DNA of 64,000 nucleotides, from assembly GCF_903645355.1 (NCBI RefSeq), contig NZ_CAHJXR010000009.1, positions 1 to 64,000 on the forward strand, written 5' to 3'. Shown piece after piece: positions 55,807 to 64,000 of the stretch. Both the position numbers and the translations under genes were made by a program. The notes under the pieces were generated by a model. The model ran no database searches. It was not told where the DNA came from and was given only the letters and a program-made list of their open reading frames with translations. Position 1 is the stretch's first letter. Each line of letters begins with the position of its first letter. This DNA is from Schaalia sp. Marseille-Q2122. Its GTDB lineage: Bacteria; Actinomycetota; Actinomycetes; Actinomycetales; Actinomycetaceae.

Positions 55807-57277
55807 TGCGTGTCCACCACCTTCGGAGATCCTCGTAGTTGAGGGGCATCAGGGGAGATGGCTCCCACTCTATCCGGTGTTCGACCGGTTGCCACTGGGA
55901 ATCTTCCAGCGACACCACTGTGCACCAGGTGTGCTCGTGGGTTGGTTCAAGAACGTCTTGCCAGACTTCGTAGAAGAAAACGCGGGTGGGCTCATCCTCG
56001 GAGGGGAGGAATTCACGCAGGCGCGCCACAGCTTCTGGCAATCGACCCCAAGGAGCGATCGCAACCTTGCGTTCCATATGGTGCACCGTTTCGGTGTAAG
56101 TCACCGAGGCGTGCGCGTAGTACAACGGCCCCTTGCGAGGACGGACGAGGCGCCGCCCGACGCTCACACGGTGGTCAGGCACACGCGCACTGGTGCCGTC
56201 AATGGAGGGCACGATGTCTTGATCGTGCGCCACGGCAATCATCGTGACATCGTCTCGGATGCGTAGGCGTCGACTGGGCGTTCCTAAGGTGAGGAGGGCT
56301 TTGACATTGATGCCCAGGGTCTCCGGAGGCGCTGTCGCCAGCGCTGTCCCCACCATGCCTCCCTGGGAGTGTCCGCAGATCATCACCGGTTCTCGGACGA
56401 CATCCTCTGGGGCGATCCCGTCGCGCGCCATGGCGTCATGGAGGGCTTTGAGGAGCCCGCCACGCATGGAGGAGGGGAGGTTGAGGACCTCGCGGATATT
56501 TGCCTCCGTGTCGGCGGGGTTGGCGTTCGAGATCGGGTCGACGCTTTCCGTGCCGGGCATGGAGATCAGCCACCGGCGCTTCTCCCCCTCACCAACGCGC
56601 GTGATTTTCAGGGTTTGACCTGCACCTTCAGCCCAGTACAGGTCATCAATGTCGGCGCACATATCACCCAGGGATCGCGGGGCATGCAGGCGGCGAGGTT
56701 GGGGGATGGGCTGACCATCAGGCAGAGGCAGTCGGGCGGGGGTGAGGGAGTCATCGTAGAAGCGGGCGATATGGACCGGCCCTCCCTTGAAGTAGCCCAA
56801 GGCTGTCCCAATGACGAGCATTGACACCATGAGGGTGTCGTAGCCGCGGCGCGGGACCAGGGGCAGCATGGTGGCGGCTCGCCCGTCGGCATCCCACCCC
56901 AGCGCGATCCTGGTGCGCAGGTAGAGGCGGCCGATGTTGGCGAGGCGTTGCGCCCAGGTGCCGATGGCGCGCACCGTCAGGGTGTCGAGGCCGGGCTCGT
57001 CGAAGTAGAGGCGCTGGGCTCGCTCGGACACATCTGTGGCAAGCCTGTCGGCGACACCCCGGATCGGGGTACGCCGCCCCTTGGGAATGAGGGGCAGGCC
57101 TGAGATGCCGCTGAGTGTGGTTGCCAGTAGTGCAGGAGGGGCGAGGGGGAGGAGCCGGCGGCGTAGGTAGCCAGGGGGGAAGGAATGCGGGACACGACGG
57201 GGTGCGTAGTTTGATCGGCGCTGAGCAGCCGAACGCCGGGAAGTGATCCCGGCGAGAATCTGCGCGGCTCGGCTCAT
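55784..57277 (-). CDS. Alpha/beta-hydrolase protein with GHSQGG motif
   Basis: The ATG at 57277 has AAAGGAGG 7 nt upstream and gives 497 residues; a longer frame to 57529 has no support. The basic N terminus has a hydrophobic stretch (~38-58). The hydrolase domain contains RWLISMPGTESVDPIS and VMICGHSQGGMVGTAL (~300), then TMIAVAHDQDIVPSIDG with candidate Asp and His. It resembles the 49.9-51.7 kb protein in its C-terminal domain but has no WXG-like partner. It forms a coupled pair with the 211-residue gene. The substrate is unknown. Confidence 0.75.
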   Translation of the reverse strand: MSRAAQILAGITSRRSAAQRRSNYAPRRVPHSFPPGYLRRRLLPLAPPALLATTLSGISGLPLIPKGRRTPIRGVADRLATDVSERAQRLYFDEPGLDTLTVRAIGTWAQRLANIGRLYLRTRIALGWDADGRAATMLPLVPRRGYDTLMVSMLVIGTALGYFKGGPVHIARFYDDSLTPARLPLPDGQPIPQPRRLHAPRSLGDMCADIDDLYWAEGAGQTLKITRVGEGEKRRWLISMPGTESVDPISNANPADTEANIREVLNLPSSMRGGLLKALHDAMARDGIAPEDVVREPVMICGHSQGGMVGTALATAPPETLGINVKALLTLGTPSRRLRIRDDVTMIAVAHDQDIVPSIDGTSARVPDHRVSVGRRLVRPRKGPLYYAHASVTYTETVHHMERKVAIAPWGRLPEAVARLREFLPSEDEPTRVFFYEVWQDVLEPTHEHTWCTVVSLEDSQWQPVEHRIEWEPSPLMPLNYEDLRRWWTRNDAETNT

Positions 57278-57533
57278 TGCTGGCCTCCTTTCTTCCGCTA
57301 CCTTGGCCGTGTTCAGGACTGTGGTGTCACTGGCGGTGCGGGGCCACTGGCGGTGCAAGGTCGCACGCTGGGGTTCTGGGACTCCACCAGACTTCCTCGA
57401 TTTGCACCATTTTTGTCGATTATGCACATCTTTGCACGCCCAGAGCAGGCAGCAGAGGCCCAGCCCCGCACCAACCAGGGGTGCGAGCACGCACACTCCC
57501 CCACCGACAATGTCCCCTTCCAAAAGCACACTG

Positions 57534-57605
57534 CTCCCAGCTGTGCGCCCAGGGGGTTTTTCTCACCCTGAAGGCCCATTAATCGCCTGGACGCACACGC
57601 GGGAG
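57534..57605. repeat. Palindromic repeat family, copy 5
   Basis: The arms CTCCCAGCTGTGCGCCCAGG (57534-57553) and CCTGGACGCACACGCGGGAG (57586-57605) match at 16 of 20 positions. It lies 94 bp before copZ in the 421-bp divergent gap 57278-57698, which holds no gene. Confidence 0.65.
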
Positions 57606-57698
57606 AAGGAGTCACCAGCCTCACAGGCCTGCTGTTGACAGTCACCACCCCCAGCGGTAGTTTCGCAATGAAACCCTGTCCTAATTGAAGGAGGCATT

Positions 57699-57938
57699 GT
57701 GGCTATCGATCGCACCGTCGTGCTTGGCGTGAATGGACTGACCTGCGGACATTGCGTGGCAACTGTCACCGAAGAACTTGCCGAGGTCCCGGGCGTCCTC
57801 AATACCGAGGTCATCCTCCAAAGCGGCGGAACCTCCACCGTCACCGTCGTCACCGACACCGGCGTGGACGATGACGCCCTGCGTGACGCCGTGACCGAGG
57901 CGGGCTTTGAGCTGGTCTCCATCACCCGCGACTTCTAA
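57699..57938 (+). CDS. copZ: Copper chaperone, heavy-metal-associated domain
   Basis: The protein has 79 residues from the GTG at 57699, with AAGGAGG 5 nt upstream. The single HMA domain has GLTCGHCVATVTEEL, the Cys-x-x-Cys site for Cu(I), and the ferredoxin-like pattern to the end. It delivers copper to the P-type ATPase encoded 43 bp downstream. No csoR or copY gene is in the window, so the regulator is unknown. Confidence 0.92.
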   Translation: MAIDRTVVLGVNGLTCGHCVATVTEELAEVPGVLNTEVILQSGGTSTVTVVTDTGVDDDALRDAVTEAGFELVSITRDF

Positions 57939-57981
57939 AACCCACTCTTTTCACCCTTCACCCCCTAGGAGTGCAAGGCGC

Positions 57982-60453
57982 ATGTACCGCCTTCGTCTGC
58001 TCGTTTCCCTGCCCCTCTCCGCCGTGGTCATGGTGCTGTCCATGTTCCCGCCCCTGCAGTTCCCCGGCTGGCAGTGGCTGGTGGCAGCGCTTTCCCTTCC
58101 CGTCGTCACCTGGGGCGCCTGGCCCTTCCACCAGGCAGCCCTACGCACCGCCCGGCACGGGTCGACCACGATGGATACCCTGGTCAGCCTGGGTGTCACA
58201 GCCTCCACCCTGTGGAGTCTGTGGGCCCTGTTCTTCGGCGGTGCTGGCCATATTGGGATGACGATGCAGATGAGTTTCATCCCCGCCGCAAACCATGGGC
58301 ACGCTGATATTTACTTTGAAGGCGCGTGCATGATCGTCGTCTTCTTACTCATCGGCCGCACCATTGAGGCCCGCACACGCCTGGCTGCCGGGGACGCCCT
58401 GCGCTCCCTCCTGGAGATGAGCGCGAAGGAAGCTGTCCTGCTCACCACCGACGAGGCTGGCGCCCGCGTGGAACGCCGCGTGCCCACCGCGCAGTTGCAG
58501 GTGGGGGACGTGGTGCTGGTGCGTCCGGGGGAGAAGGTGCCCACCGATGGCGTGGTCATTGAGGGAGCCTCAGCCGTGGATTCTTCCCTGATGACGGGTG
58601 AGTCCGTGCCGGTGGATGTCACAGTGGGTGATGAGGTCATTGGTGGCGTGATGAACACCTGGGGGTCTTTGACCCTGCGCGCGACGGCTGTGGGTGAGGA
58701 TACGGCTCTGGCTCATATTGGCCAGATGGTTGCTTCCGCGCAGGCCGATAAGGCTCAGGTGCAGCGTCTGGCGGATCGCGTGTCTGGCGTGTTCGTCCCA
58801 GCTGTGCTTGCCCTGTCGGCCGCGACCTTCGTGGGCTGGCTAATTGCGGGCGGTTCCACGCAGGCTGCGATGACGGCGGCCGTGGCGGTGCTGGTGGTGG
58901 CCTGCCCCTGCGCGCTTGGCTTGGCGACGCCCACCGCTTTGCTGGTGGGTTCGGGCCGCGCCGCTCAGCTGGGTATTGTCCTGCGTTCGGCGCAGGTGTT
59001 GGAGTCCACGCGCCGCGTTGACACGATGATCTTTGATAAGACGGGCACCCTGACCGATGGGCGTATGGGCGTGGTAGATGCTGCCTTCGAGGGCGCCTCC
59101 GAGCCTTCCTTGTGGGCGAAGGCCGCCAGCGTTGAGGCCTTGTCTGAGCACCCTGTGGGTGCGGCGATTGTGGCCGCTGCCGGGGAGAAGAATATTCCCC
59201 CTGTGCCAGTGGAGGCTTTCACCGCTTTTGCTGGCAATGGGGTGTCGGCGGTGATCGGCTCTGAGCGCGTGGTGTTGGGCAAGCCGTCGTGGATGAGCGC
59301 CCTTGGCGTGGAGATCTCCCCGGAGATCTCGACCTTCCAGGCAGAGCACGAGGCTGCCGGTGCGACCGTCGTCATGATGGTGAGCGTCCCGGCCAGCGCG
59401 GTCGCACCTGGTACAGCCGGCGCGGATGCTCTCCTCCCTGATGCGCCCCAATCTGGTGCCCCGCTTCCTGACAGTCCCTTACCTGACACTCCCGTGCCTA
59501 ACACGGACGCAAGCAGACATCTGCTCCCCGCCCTCGCCTCGCCAGAGGCACCAGCCACCCCGTCGGCCCCCGAATTGCCGACCCTTGCCTTCCCCCAGAT
59601 CGAGCTCAAGGTTGAGGGCATGACCTGCGCTTCTTGCGTGCGTCGTGTGGAAAAGAAGCTCGCCAAACTCGAGGGCGTGTCCGCCTCGGTCAACCTCGCC
59701 ACCGAGTCCGCCCTCGTCACCCTGGATCGCGAGTGGGATCCCCAGGCGATTGCTGACGTTGTCGATGCCGCGGGCTTCCATGCGACCATCCTTGGGCTGC
59801 GCGAGGCTCCCGCCCGCCAGGCCGCCATGCAGGCCGCGCCCCAAGCTCCCACCTGGGACCCCCACTCCCTCACGCAAGCGAAGGCGCGCGTCAGTGCGGC
59901 TTTTGCCGTGAAGGACGCCCTCAAACCTGATGCCCGCCAGGCCATCGCGCAGGTCCGTGACCTGGGGATCACGCCCGTGCTCCTCACCGGTGACAATGAG
60001 CGCGCCGCCCGCGCCGTCGCCTCCGAGCTGGGCATTGAGCGAGTCCACGCGCAGGTCACGCCCGCCGACAAGCACGACCTGGTGCGCGAGCTCCACTCTC
60101 AGGGTGCGACGGTGGCGATGGTCGGTGACGGTGTTAATGATGCCGCTGCCCTCGCCCAAGCGGACCTGGGCATGGCCATGGGGTCGGGCACGGATGTGGC
60201 CCAGGACGTGGCTGATATTGTCCTGACCACCTCGCGGGTGAGCGCCGCGCCCCTGGCGGTGCGCATCTCCAAGAAGACCCTGCGGATTATTAAGGAGAAT
60301 CTCTTCTGGGCCTTCGGCTACAACGTTGCGATGCTGCCCTTGGCTGTCATGGGGCTGCTCAATCCGATGATCGCGGCGGCCGCCATGTCGATGTCTTCGG
60401 TGTGCGTGGTTGGAAATTCCCTGCGGCTGCGCCGGATTCGCCCCGACGCTTAG
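57982..60453 (+). CDS. copA: Copper-transporting P-type ATPase with internal HMA domain
   Basis: The ATG at 57982 (823 residues) starts directly in membrane helices; the usual N-terminal metal-binding domain is absent. Visible marks are TGES (~204), CPCALG in the transport helix (~307), DKTGT (~351), SEHPVG (~389) and GDGVND (~714). Between the end of the N-domain (GATVVMMVS, ~475) and the P-domain return (AAFAVKDALKPDA, ~637) lies an insert. It is a Pro/Asp/Ala-rich linker with PLPDTPVPN-type repeats, then a full HMA domain with GMTCASC (~546). All catalytic motifs are intact and in frame. It probably exports Cu(I). Confidence 0.93.
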   Translation: MYRLRLLVSLPLSAVVMVLSMFPPLQFPGWQWLVAALSLPVVTWGAWPFHQAALRTARHGSTTMDTLVSLGVTASTLWSLWALFFGGAGHIGMTMQMSFIPAANHGHADIYFEGACMIVVFLLIGRTIEARTRLAAGDALRSLLEMSAKEAVLLTTDEAGARVERRVPTAQLQVGDVVLVRPGEKVPTDGVVIEGASAVDSSLMTGESVPVDVTVGDEVIGGVMNTWGSLTLRATAVGEDTALAHIGQMVASAQADKAQVQRLADRVSGVFVPAVLALSAATFVGWLIAGGSTQAAMTAAVAVLVVACPCALGLATPTALLVGSGRAAQLGIVLRSAQVLESTRRVDTMIFDKTGTLTDGRMGVVDAAFEGASEPSLWAKAASVEALSEHPVGAAIVAAAGEKNIPPVPVEAFTAFAGNGVSAVIGSERVVLGKPSWMSALGVEISPEISTFQAEHEAAGATVVMMVSVPASAVAPGTAGADALLPDAPQSGAPLPDSPLPDTPVPNTDASRHLLPALASPEAPATPSAPELPTLAFPQIELKVEGMTCASCVRRVEKKLAKLEGVSASVNLATESALVTLDREWDPQAIADVVDAAGFHATILGLREAPARQAAMQAAPQAPTWDPHSLTQAKARVSAAFAVKDALKPDARQAIAQVRDLGITPVLLTGDNERAARAVASELGIERVHAQVTPADKHDLVRELHSQGATVAMVGDGVNDAAALAQADLGMAMGSGTDVAQDVADIVLTTSRVSAAPLAVRISKKTLRIIKENLFWAFGYNVAMLPLAVMGLLNPMIAAAAMSMSSVCVVGNSLRLRRIRPDA

Positions 60454-60463
60454 AGAGCAACGC

Positions 60464-61117
60464 TCAGCCTCGCGGGGTGCGCTCGGCGCTCTGACCGCCA
60501 TGGTCGCCGCCTTCAAGGGCCAGCAGAGCAACCTTGATCCCATCCCCACCCGTGTAGCGGCCCAGCGTCCCATCGGCGCGCACCACCCGGTGGCAGGGGA
60601 CGAGGATCGGCAGGGGATTCTTCCCGCAGGCCGTGCCCACCGCGCGCGTCGCACCCGCATTCCCCAGGGCGGCAGCGAGGTCCGCGTAGGTCCGCCGCTG
60701 CCCGTAAGGGATGGTGGCGATGGCCTCGTGGACGCTGGCGGTGAAGGGCGAGGTCGACGCGGGGGAAAGGGGCACGGTGAAATGCTGACGTTCGCCGCGC
60801 AGATAGTCGGCGATTTCCTCGGCGGCCTGACGAGCGTGGTGCCATGCGCGCGCCTCATCCGGCTGCGCGGAGAGGCCCTCACGGGCGTTGGTGCTCCCCG
60901 CAGTGAAACACCCCGAGGGCACCTTCACATCCGGGGCGTCAATGAGGATCGTCGGCGCCTTCGGCACAGTCGGTAGGCGATCGCCTAGAATCACGCGCGT
61001 CACGCCCTGTGCGTTGGCGCAGATCTCCACATCAGCTTGAGCGATGATGCCGGCCAACAGGCCACGCACACGCACGCGGACCTCTAGGGAAGCTCCGGCG
61101 GCCTGATGGGCGTTCAT
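60464..61117 (-). CDS. ogt: Methylated-DNA--protein-cysteine methyltransferase
   Basis: The protein has 217 residues. The C-terminal alkyltransferase domain has IPYGQRRTYADLAAALGNAGATRAVG and LVPCHRVVRADGTLGRYTGG, with the acceptor Cys in PCHR. It repairs O6-methylguanine by a single irreversible transfer. The N-terminal ~80 residues are the variable domain of Ogt proteins. The start overlaps the upstream GT2 gene stop (ATGA); it converges with copA 10 bp away. Confidence 0.93.
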   Translation of the reverse strand: MNAHQAAGASLEVRVRVRGLLAGIIAQADVEICANAQGVTRVILGDRLPTVPKAPTILIDAPDVKVPSGCFTAGSTNAREGLSAQPDEARAWHHARQAAEEIADYLRGERQHFTVPLSPASTSPFTASVHEAIATIPYGQRRTYADLAAALGNAGATRAVGTACGKNPLPILVPCHRVVRADGTLGRYTGGDGIKVALLALEGGDHGGQSAERTPRG

Positions 61118-61953
61118 TGAGCGTCGCCAGAGAGAAGGTCGGCATCCCGTGCGGCGGCAGGCTGCGGATAGGGCTGACCTTCAACCTGCTGGCGGGCCGC
61201 TTGACGGCGCACCGACACCGGCAGGTGCACGCGACGCAGGCGACGATTCGCAATCGTCCACAACACATCAGCGTAGCGCTGCTTGCGGTTCAGGAAGCCC
61301 AGGCTCTCATCAGCACCCGAGTGGGTGAAGGAGCAGGGCAGTTCCACAATTGACATGCCCGCTGACAGCATGTCGATGGTCATCCCCACTTCTAGGCCAT
61401 AGCCATTAGCAAAAGGCATAGCCGTATTGAGCGCTTCACGCGTGAAACAACGCATTTCCGACAGGGACGCCCGGCACTCCCAACCGGTGGCCCGCCGGAT
61501 CGCCGCTGCAGCAAGGTTCGCAGCAAGGGAACGCCGCTCAGCTTCCAGGCCCACGGGCGCGGCCACCGCGCAGTCCACTTCACCACTCATCACGGCTTCA
61601 ACGAGGGTTGAGGCTTCCACCGCTGATTCACCGACGTCGGCCGAGAGGAAGAGGAGGAGGCGTTGGGGGCCGTCAGCGCGATCGCGCATGGCCGCTACTT
61701 TCACGCCGGTTTCTCGGGCGGAGGCTCGGCCTCGCGGGACGGAGTGGCGAACCACGACCGCGCCCGCGAGGCGAGCCTGATGGCCAGTGTCGTCGTCCGA
61801 ACCATCATCGACGACGACGATAAGATCCACGCCGGGGATGGCCCGGCAGGAACGGACGGTTGTCGCAATGTCATGTCCCACGTTGTGCGCCGCAATAATG
61901 GCAGCCACTCGGCGTGGCCCTATGCTGTGTGGGCCGTGTGGGTGTGGGGACAT
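61114..61953 (-). CDS. Family 2 glycosyltransferase
   Basis: The protein has 279 residues. The GT-A fold starts VAAIIAAHNVGHDIATTV, with VVVDDGSDDDT as the nucleotide-sugar and Asp region and FLSADVGES as the second Asp motif. No membrane helix is seen. The acceptor and donor are unknown. In actinobacteria a GT2 gene often lies beside the DUF5926 gene, as here (17 bp downstream of it). The stop overlaps the ogt start. Confidence 0.87.
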   Translation of the reverse strand: MSPHPHGPHSIGPRRVAAIIAAHNVGHDIATTVRSCRAIPGVDLIVVVDDGSDDDTGHQARLAGAVVVRHSVPRGRASARETGVKVAAMRDRADGPQRLLLFLSADVGESAVEASTLVEAVMSGEVDCAVAAPVGLEAERRSLAANLAAAAIRRATGWECRASLSEMRCFTREALNTAMPFANGYGLEVGMTIDMLSAGMSIVELPCSFTHSGADESLGFLNRKQRYADVLWTIANRRLRRVHLPVSVRRQAARQQVEGQPYPQPAAARDADLLSGDAQ

Positions 61954-61970
61954 GATCCTTGGACTTCCTC

Positions 61971-62852
61971 TTAGCGGATGGTCACCTGACGGGACACGAG
62001 GCCCTGGTAGGCGCGGCGCTCGTCATGCGTGAGGGGATCGGTGACGGCCAGGGCCTTCTCCACGCCCTTCGCAAGAGCCTGAGCGGCGTCGGCGACGTCG
62101 GCTGCGGTGGTGCCCTCGGGCAGTTCAAAGACGGGGATGGCGATGCCGCAGGCGCGGAAGGCGCCAACGAAGCGGCTCCCTTCACCCAGGTTGGCGGCGT
62201 CGGCGACCTTCAGGCGAGCGAGGGCTTTGAACAGCTGGTTTTCGTCGACGTCGGTGACGTAGCGGACGAAGTTGGCGTTCATCGCGCACCAGAACATGCC
62301 GTCAACGCCGGGGACGGCCTCGGTGGGGATGACTTCCTCGGTGTTTTGCTCGAGGGCGTGACGCATTTCGTGGGTGAGTTCTTCGTCGGGGTTGAGCCAG
62401 AAGGCGAAGTTCTCACGCAGTTCCATGGAGCCAAAGGAGTCCAGGTCGAGGATGTCTTGAAGGCGGGGGGAGGGCTCACGAACGTCGATTTCGACAACGC
62501 CTTCTCCACCGTTGTTCTTCAGTTCAATGGCGGCGAGGATAGCGGCGGCAACGTCATGAGAGAGGTCACCGGAGTTGGACCGGGTTTGGAGGCCCACGAG
62601 GATGCGACCATCGCCGCGGACCATGGCGGGATTGCCGTCCGGGACGAGGGTGACGAGGTCAAACTCAACGCCACCGTTATCGGCGTTGGTTCGAGCTGTC
62701 ATGGTGGCACAGGGAATGATCTCGCGCATGGCGACCAGTTCCTTCTCTGCGGAGAGCCCTTCAAAGGGGCGGTCCACGAAAGGAATCGGCGCGCGGTAGG
62801 CGGGACGATTCGCGGGGTTGATGACCTTCTTGCGGCGACTTGCTTTACCCAT
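61971..62852 (-). CDS. DUF5926 family protein
   Basis: The ATG at 62852 gives MGKASRRKKVINPANRP, the usual basic head of this actinobacterial family (293 residues); upstream in-frame starts lack support. The body is acidic and soluble (FVDRPFEGLSAEKELVAMREIIPCAT; LNPDEELTHEMRHALEQN) and has no membrane segment or recognised catalytic motif. The function is unknown. It heads a probable operon with the GT2 gene and ogt. No good ribosome site precedes the ATG, so it may be leaderless. Confidence 0.88.
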   Translation of the reverse strand: MGKASRRKKVINPANRPAYRAPIPFVDRPFEGLSAEKELVAMREIIPCATMTARTNADNGGVEFDLVTLVPDGNPAMVRGDGRILVGLQTRSNSGDLSHDVAAAILAAIELKNNGGEGVVEIDVREPSPRLQDILDLDSFGSMELRENFAFWLNPDEELTHEMRHALEQNTEEVIPTEAVPGVDGMFWCAMNANFVRYVTDVDENQLFKALARLKVADAANLGEGSRFVGAFRACGIAIPVFELPEGTTAADVADAAQALAKGVEKALAVTDPLTHDERRAYQGLVSRQVTIR

Positions 62853-62891
62853 AGAACACAGGGTACTCGCCATGGGTGTTTTTGTGCGACG

Positions 62892-62966
62892 CGCGCCCGC
62901 GTGTGCGTCCACACCTTTAGAGGGACTCTAGGGGCCACAATGACCGTGGGCGCACACCTGGGAGCG
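62892..62966. repeat. Palindromic repeat family, copy 6
   Basis: The arms at 62892-62912 (CCCGCGTGTGCGTCCAC core) and 62946-62966 (GTGGGCGCACACCTGGGAG core) pair at 17 of 21 positions. It lies 40 bp upstream of the DUF5926 start and 194 bp upstream of the VanW-like start, in the 307-bp divergent gap 62853-63159, which holds no gene. Confidence 0.65.
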
Positions 62967-63159
62967 CGGGGGCGTTGAGCGGGGTCGGGCAGGGACAGGC
63001 AGGGGGAGAAAGCCGTGTTAAATAGACGAAATAATGCAGATATTTTGATGCTTTCTTGCTGCTCAGATAGGGATACCCTCCAGCATTTCCTGCCCTTTTA
63101 GGTTAGATTAGGTCCTACTTCCGCGTGAATCCTTCGGCCAAGACTCAGAGGATCAACTC

Positions 63160-64000
63160 GTGCAGCATGCAAATAAACCCCCGCTGAAATCATCACTCTG
63201 GTGGGCGACGCTCACCGGAGCGCTCTTTCTTGCCGGGGTTACTGCGGGCATCGTTGACTTCTCAGCAGATCACACTGATCGCGCTCTTCCGGGCGTCCAT
63301 GTGGGCCACCATTCCGTCGCTGGGATGACCCGCGAAGAAATCACCGACCTCATCAAGAGCTCCTACTCATCTGCCCAGCTGACGATCACCATCGCAGGAA
63401 AGAGCACGACCGTTCCCCTGAGCCAGACCGGCGCCCGCATTGACGCTGAAGCCACTGCCGATGCCGCACTCGCAGGTAGCGGAACTGTCAACGCTGCACT
63501 CTTTTCACTCTTCATGCCCACGCAAGTACCCGCTGTCGTCTCCACCGATGCGGCAACCTTCACGACCTTCACGGACACGGTCAATGAGCTCACCGGGGCC
63601 GCCCCCACACAGGGTAGTGTCATCGTCTCGGCAGACGGGAATTCCCTCATCTCCTCGCCGGCGACCGCCGGCCGTGGAGCCAGTGACGCTGAGCTGAGGG
63701 AGGCCATCCACTCAGCCGCGCAGAGCCTGACTTCAACGAGCGTTAACGTTCACGAGGACCACCTGGACCCCCGAATCACCACGGAGGAAGCCGAACAGGC
63801 CGCCCAGGCCGCCAATGAACTCGTGTCGGCCACCGTCGAAGTGGTCACCCCGAAAGAGACCATCACCGCCTCCCCCGCTGACAAGGTCAAATGGGTGACG
63901 GTCAAGGAAAATAACGGAGCGCTGAGCGCCAGCCTCAACACCGCTGAAATCAATAAGTGGATTGATGGTGTCGTCAAGGCAGCGAATCGCACGCCGATCA
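63160..64000 (+). CDS. VanW/PG-binding-type exported protein, N-terminal part (3' end outside window)
   Basis: The GTG at 63160 has GAGGAT 8 nt upstream, and the frame stays open to the window edge (280 residues). One membrane helix (~13-35, LWWATLTGALFLAGVTAGIV) precedes ALPGVHVGHHSVAGMTREEITDLI. That segment and the later EVVTPKETITASPADKVKWVTV are typical of the PG_binding_4 repeats found before VanW or L,D-transpeptidase domains. Such proteins act on or bind peptidoglycan outside the cell. The C-terminal domain that would decide the type is beyond the edge. Confidence 0.82.
   Translation, partial: MQHANKPPLKSSLWWATLTGALFLAGVTAGIVDFSADHTDRALPGVHVGHHSVAGMTREEITDLIKSSYSSAQLTITIAGKSTTVPLSQTGARIDAEATADAALAGSGTVNAALFSLFMPTQVPAVVSTDAATFTTFTDTVNELTGAAPTQGSVIVSADGNSLISSPATAGRGASDAELREAIHSAAQSLTSTSVNVHEDHLDPRITTEEAEQAAQAANELVSATVEVVTPKETITASPADKVKWVTVKENNGALSASLNTAEINKWIDGVVKAANRTPI

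Overview
The window is high-GC chromosomal DNA from an actinobacterium. Gene content and order suggest Actinomycetaceae, perhaps Schaalia or Actinomyces. The reasons are WXG100/ESX genes, a WhiB regulator, a GlxR-type Crp regulator, frequent GTG starts, ATGA/GTGA overlaps inside operons, and two runs of genes in an order I recall from Mycobacterium. Those runs are helicase - Tad pilus genes - HAD-IB phosphatase (as around Rv3649-Rv3662c) and nth - crp - whiB - ponA2 - metallophosphoesterase (as around Rv3674c-Rv3683). The genus is inference; no rRNA gene is present to settle it.

Region 1 (1-17.6 kb) is a combined secretion and signalling island. The end of an FHA protein, two WXG100 proteins and an eccD-eccB-mycP operon give part of a type VII secretion system. 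The export ATPase EccC is not in view and may lie to the left. Facing it is an operon of a giant Ig/FN3 surface protein, a MoxR ATPase, a DUF58 protein, a transglutaminase-like membrane protein lacking the usual catalytic Cys, and a Ser/Thr kinase. This resembles the PFNA cluster of bifidobacteria.

Region 2 (17.7-30.9 kb) holds purA, an AlbA_2/Schlafen-type regulator behind a 20-bp phased operator array, an SPFH/ribbon-helix-helix pair, an S41 peptidase, rlmB, an amidase, a PAP2 phosphatase, and a YbjN-YbjN-helicase (MrfA-like) operon. Region 3 (31-38.5 kb) holds two copies of an RNA-like hairpin element, a compact Tad/Flp pilus operon (tadA, a probable tadB-tadC fusion, flp, two TadE-like genes), the HAD phosphatase and two uncharacterised genes.

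Region 4 (38.5-49.8 kb) holds a frameshifted acidic-repeat membrane protein, nth, crp, a 52-residue DUF4177-like gene, whiB, ponA, a metallophosphoesterase, tRNA-Pro(CGG), a YwiC-like protein, hisC and a small membrane protein. Region 5 (49.9-64 kb) holds two GHSQGG hydrolase modules, one paired with a WXG-like small protein, plus a fructosamine-kinase-family gene, purB, copZ-copA, ogt, a GT2 glycosyltransferase, a DUF5926 gene and the start of a VanW-like protein.

The most unusual items are these. CopA carries its heavy-metal domain inside the ATP-binding region instead of at the N terminus. A family of about 75-bp imperfect palindromes occurs six times, never between convergent genes. A phased palindromic operator array precedes the AlbA_2 gene. 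A duplicated hairpin element with a changed stem and an invariant flank lies beside the Tad operon. DnaA-box-like clusters lie in the Tad operon and beside the WXG/lipase module. All functions were assigned by reading motifs; no database search was run.
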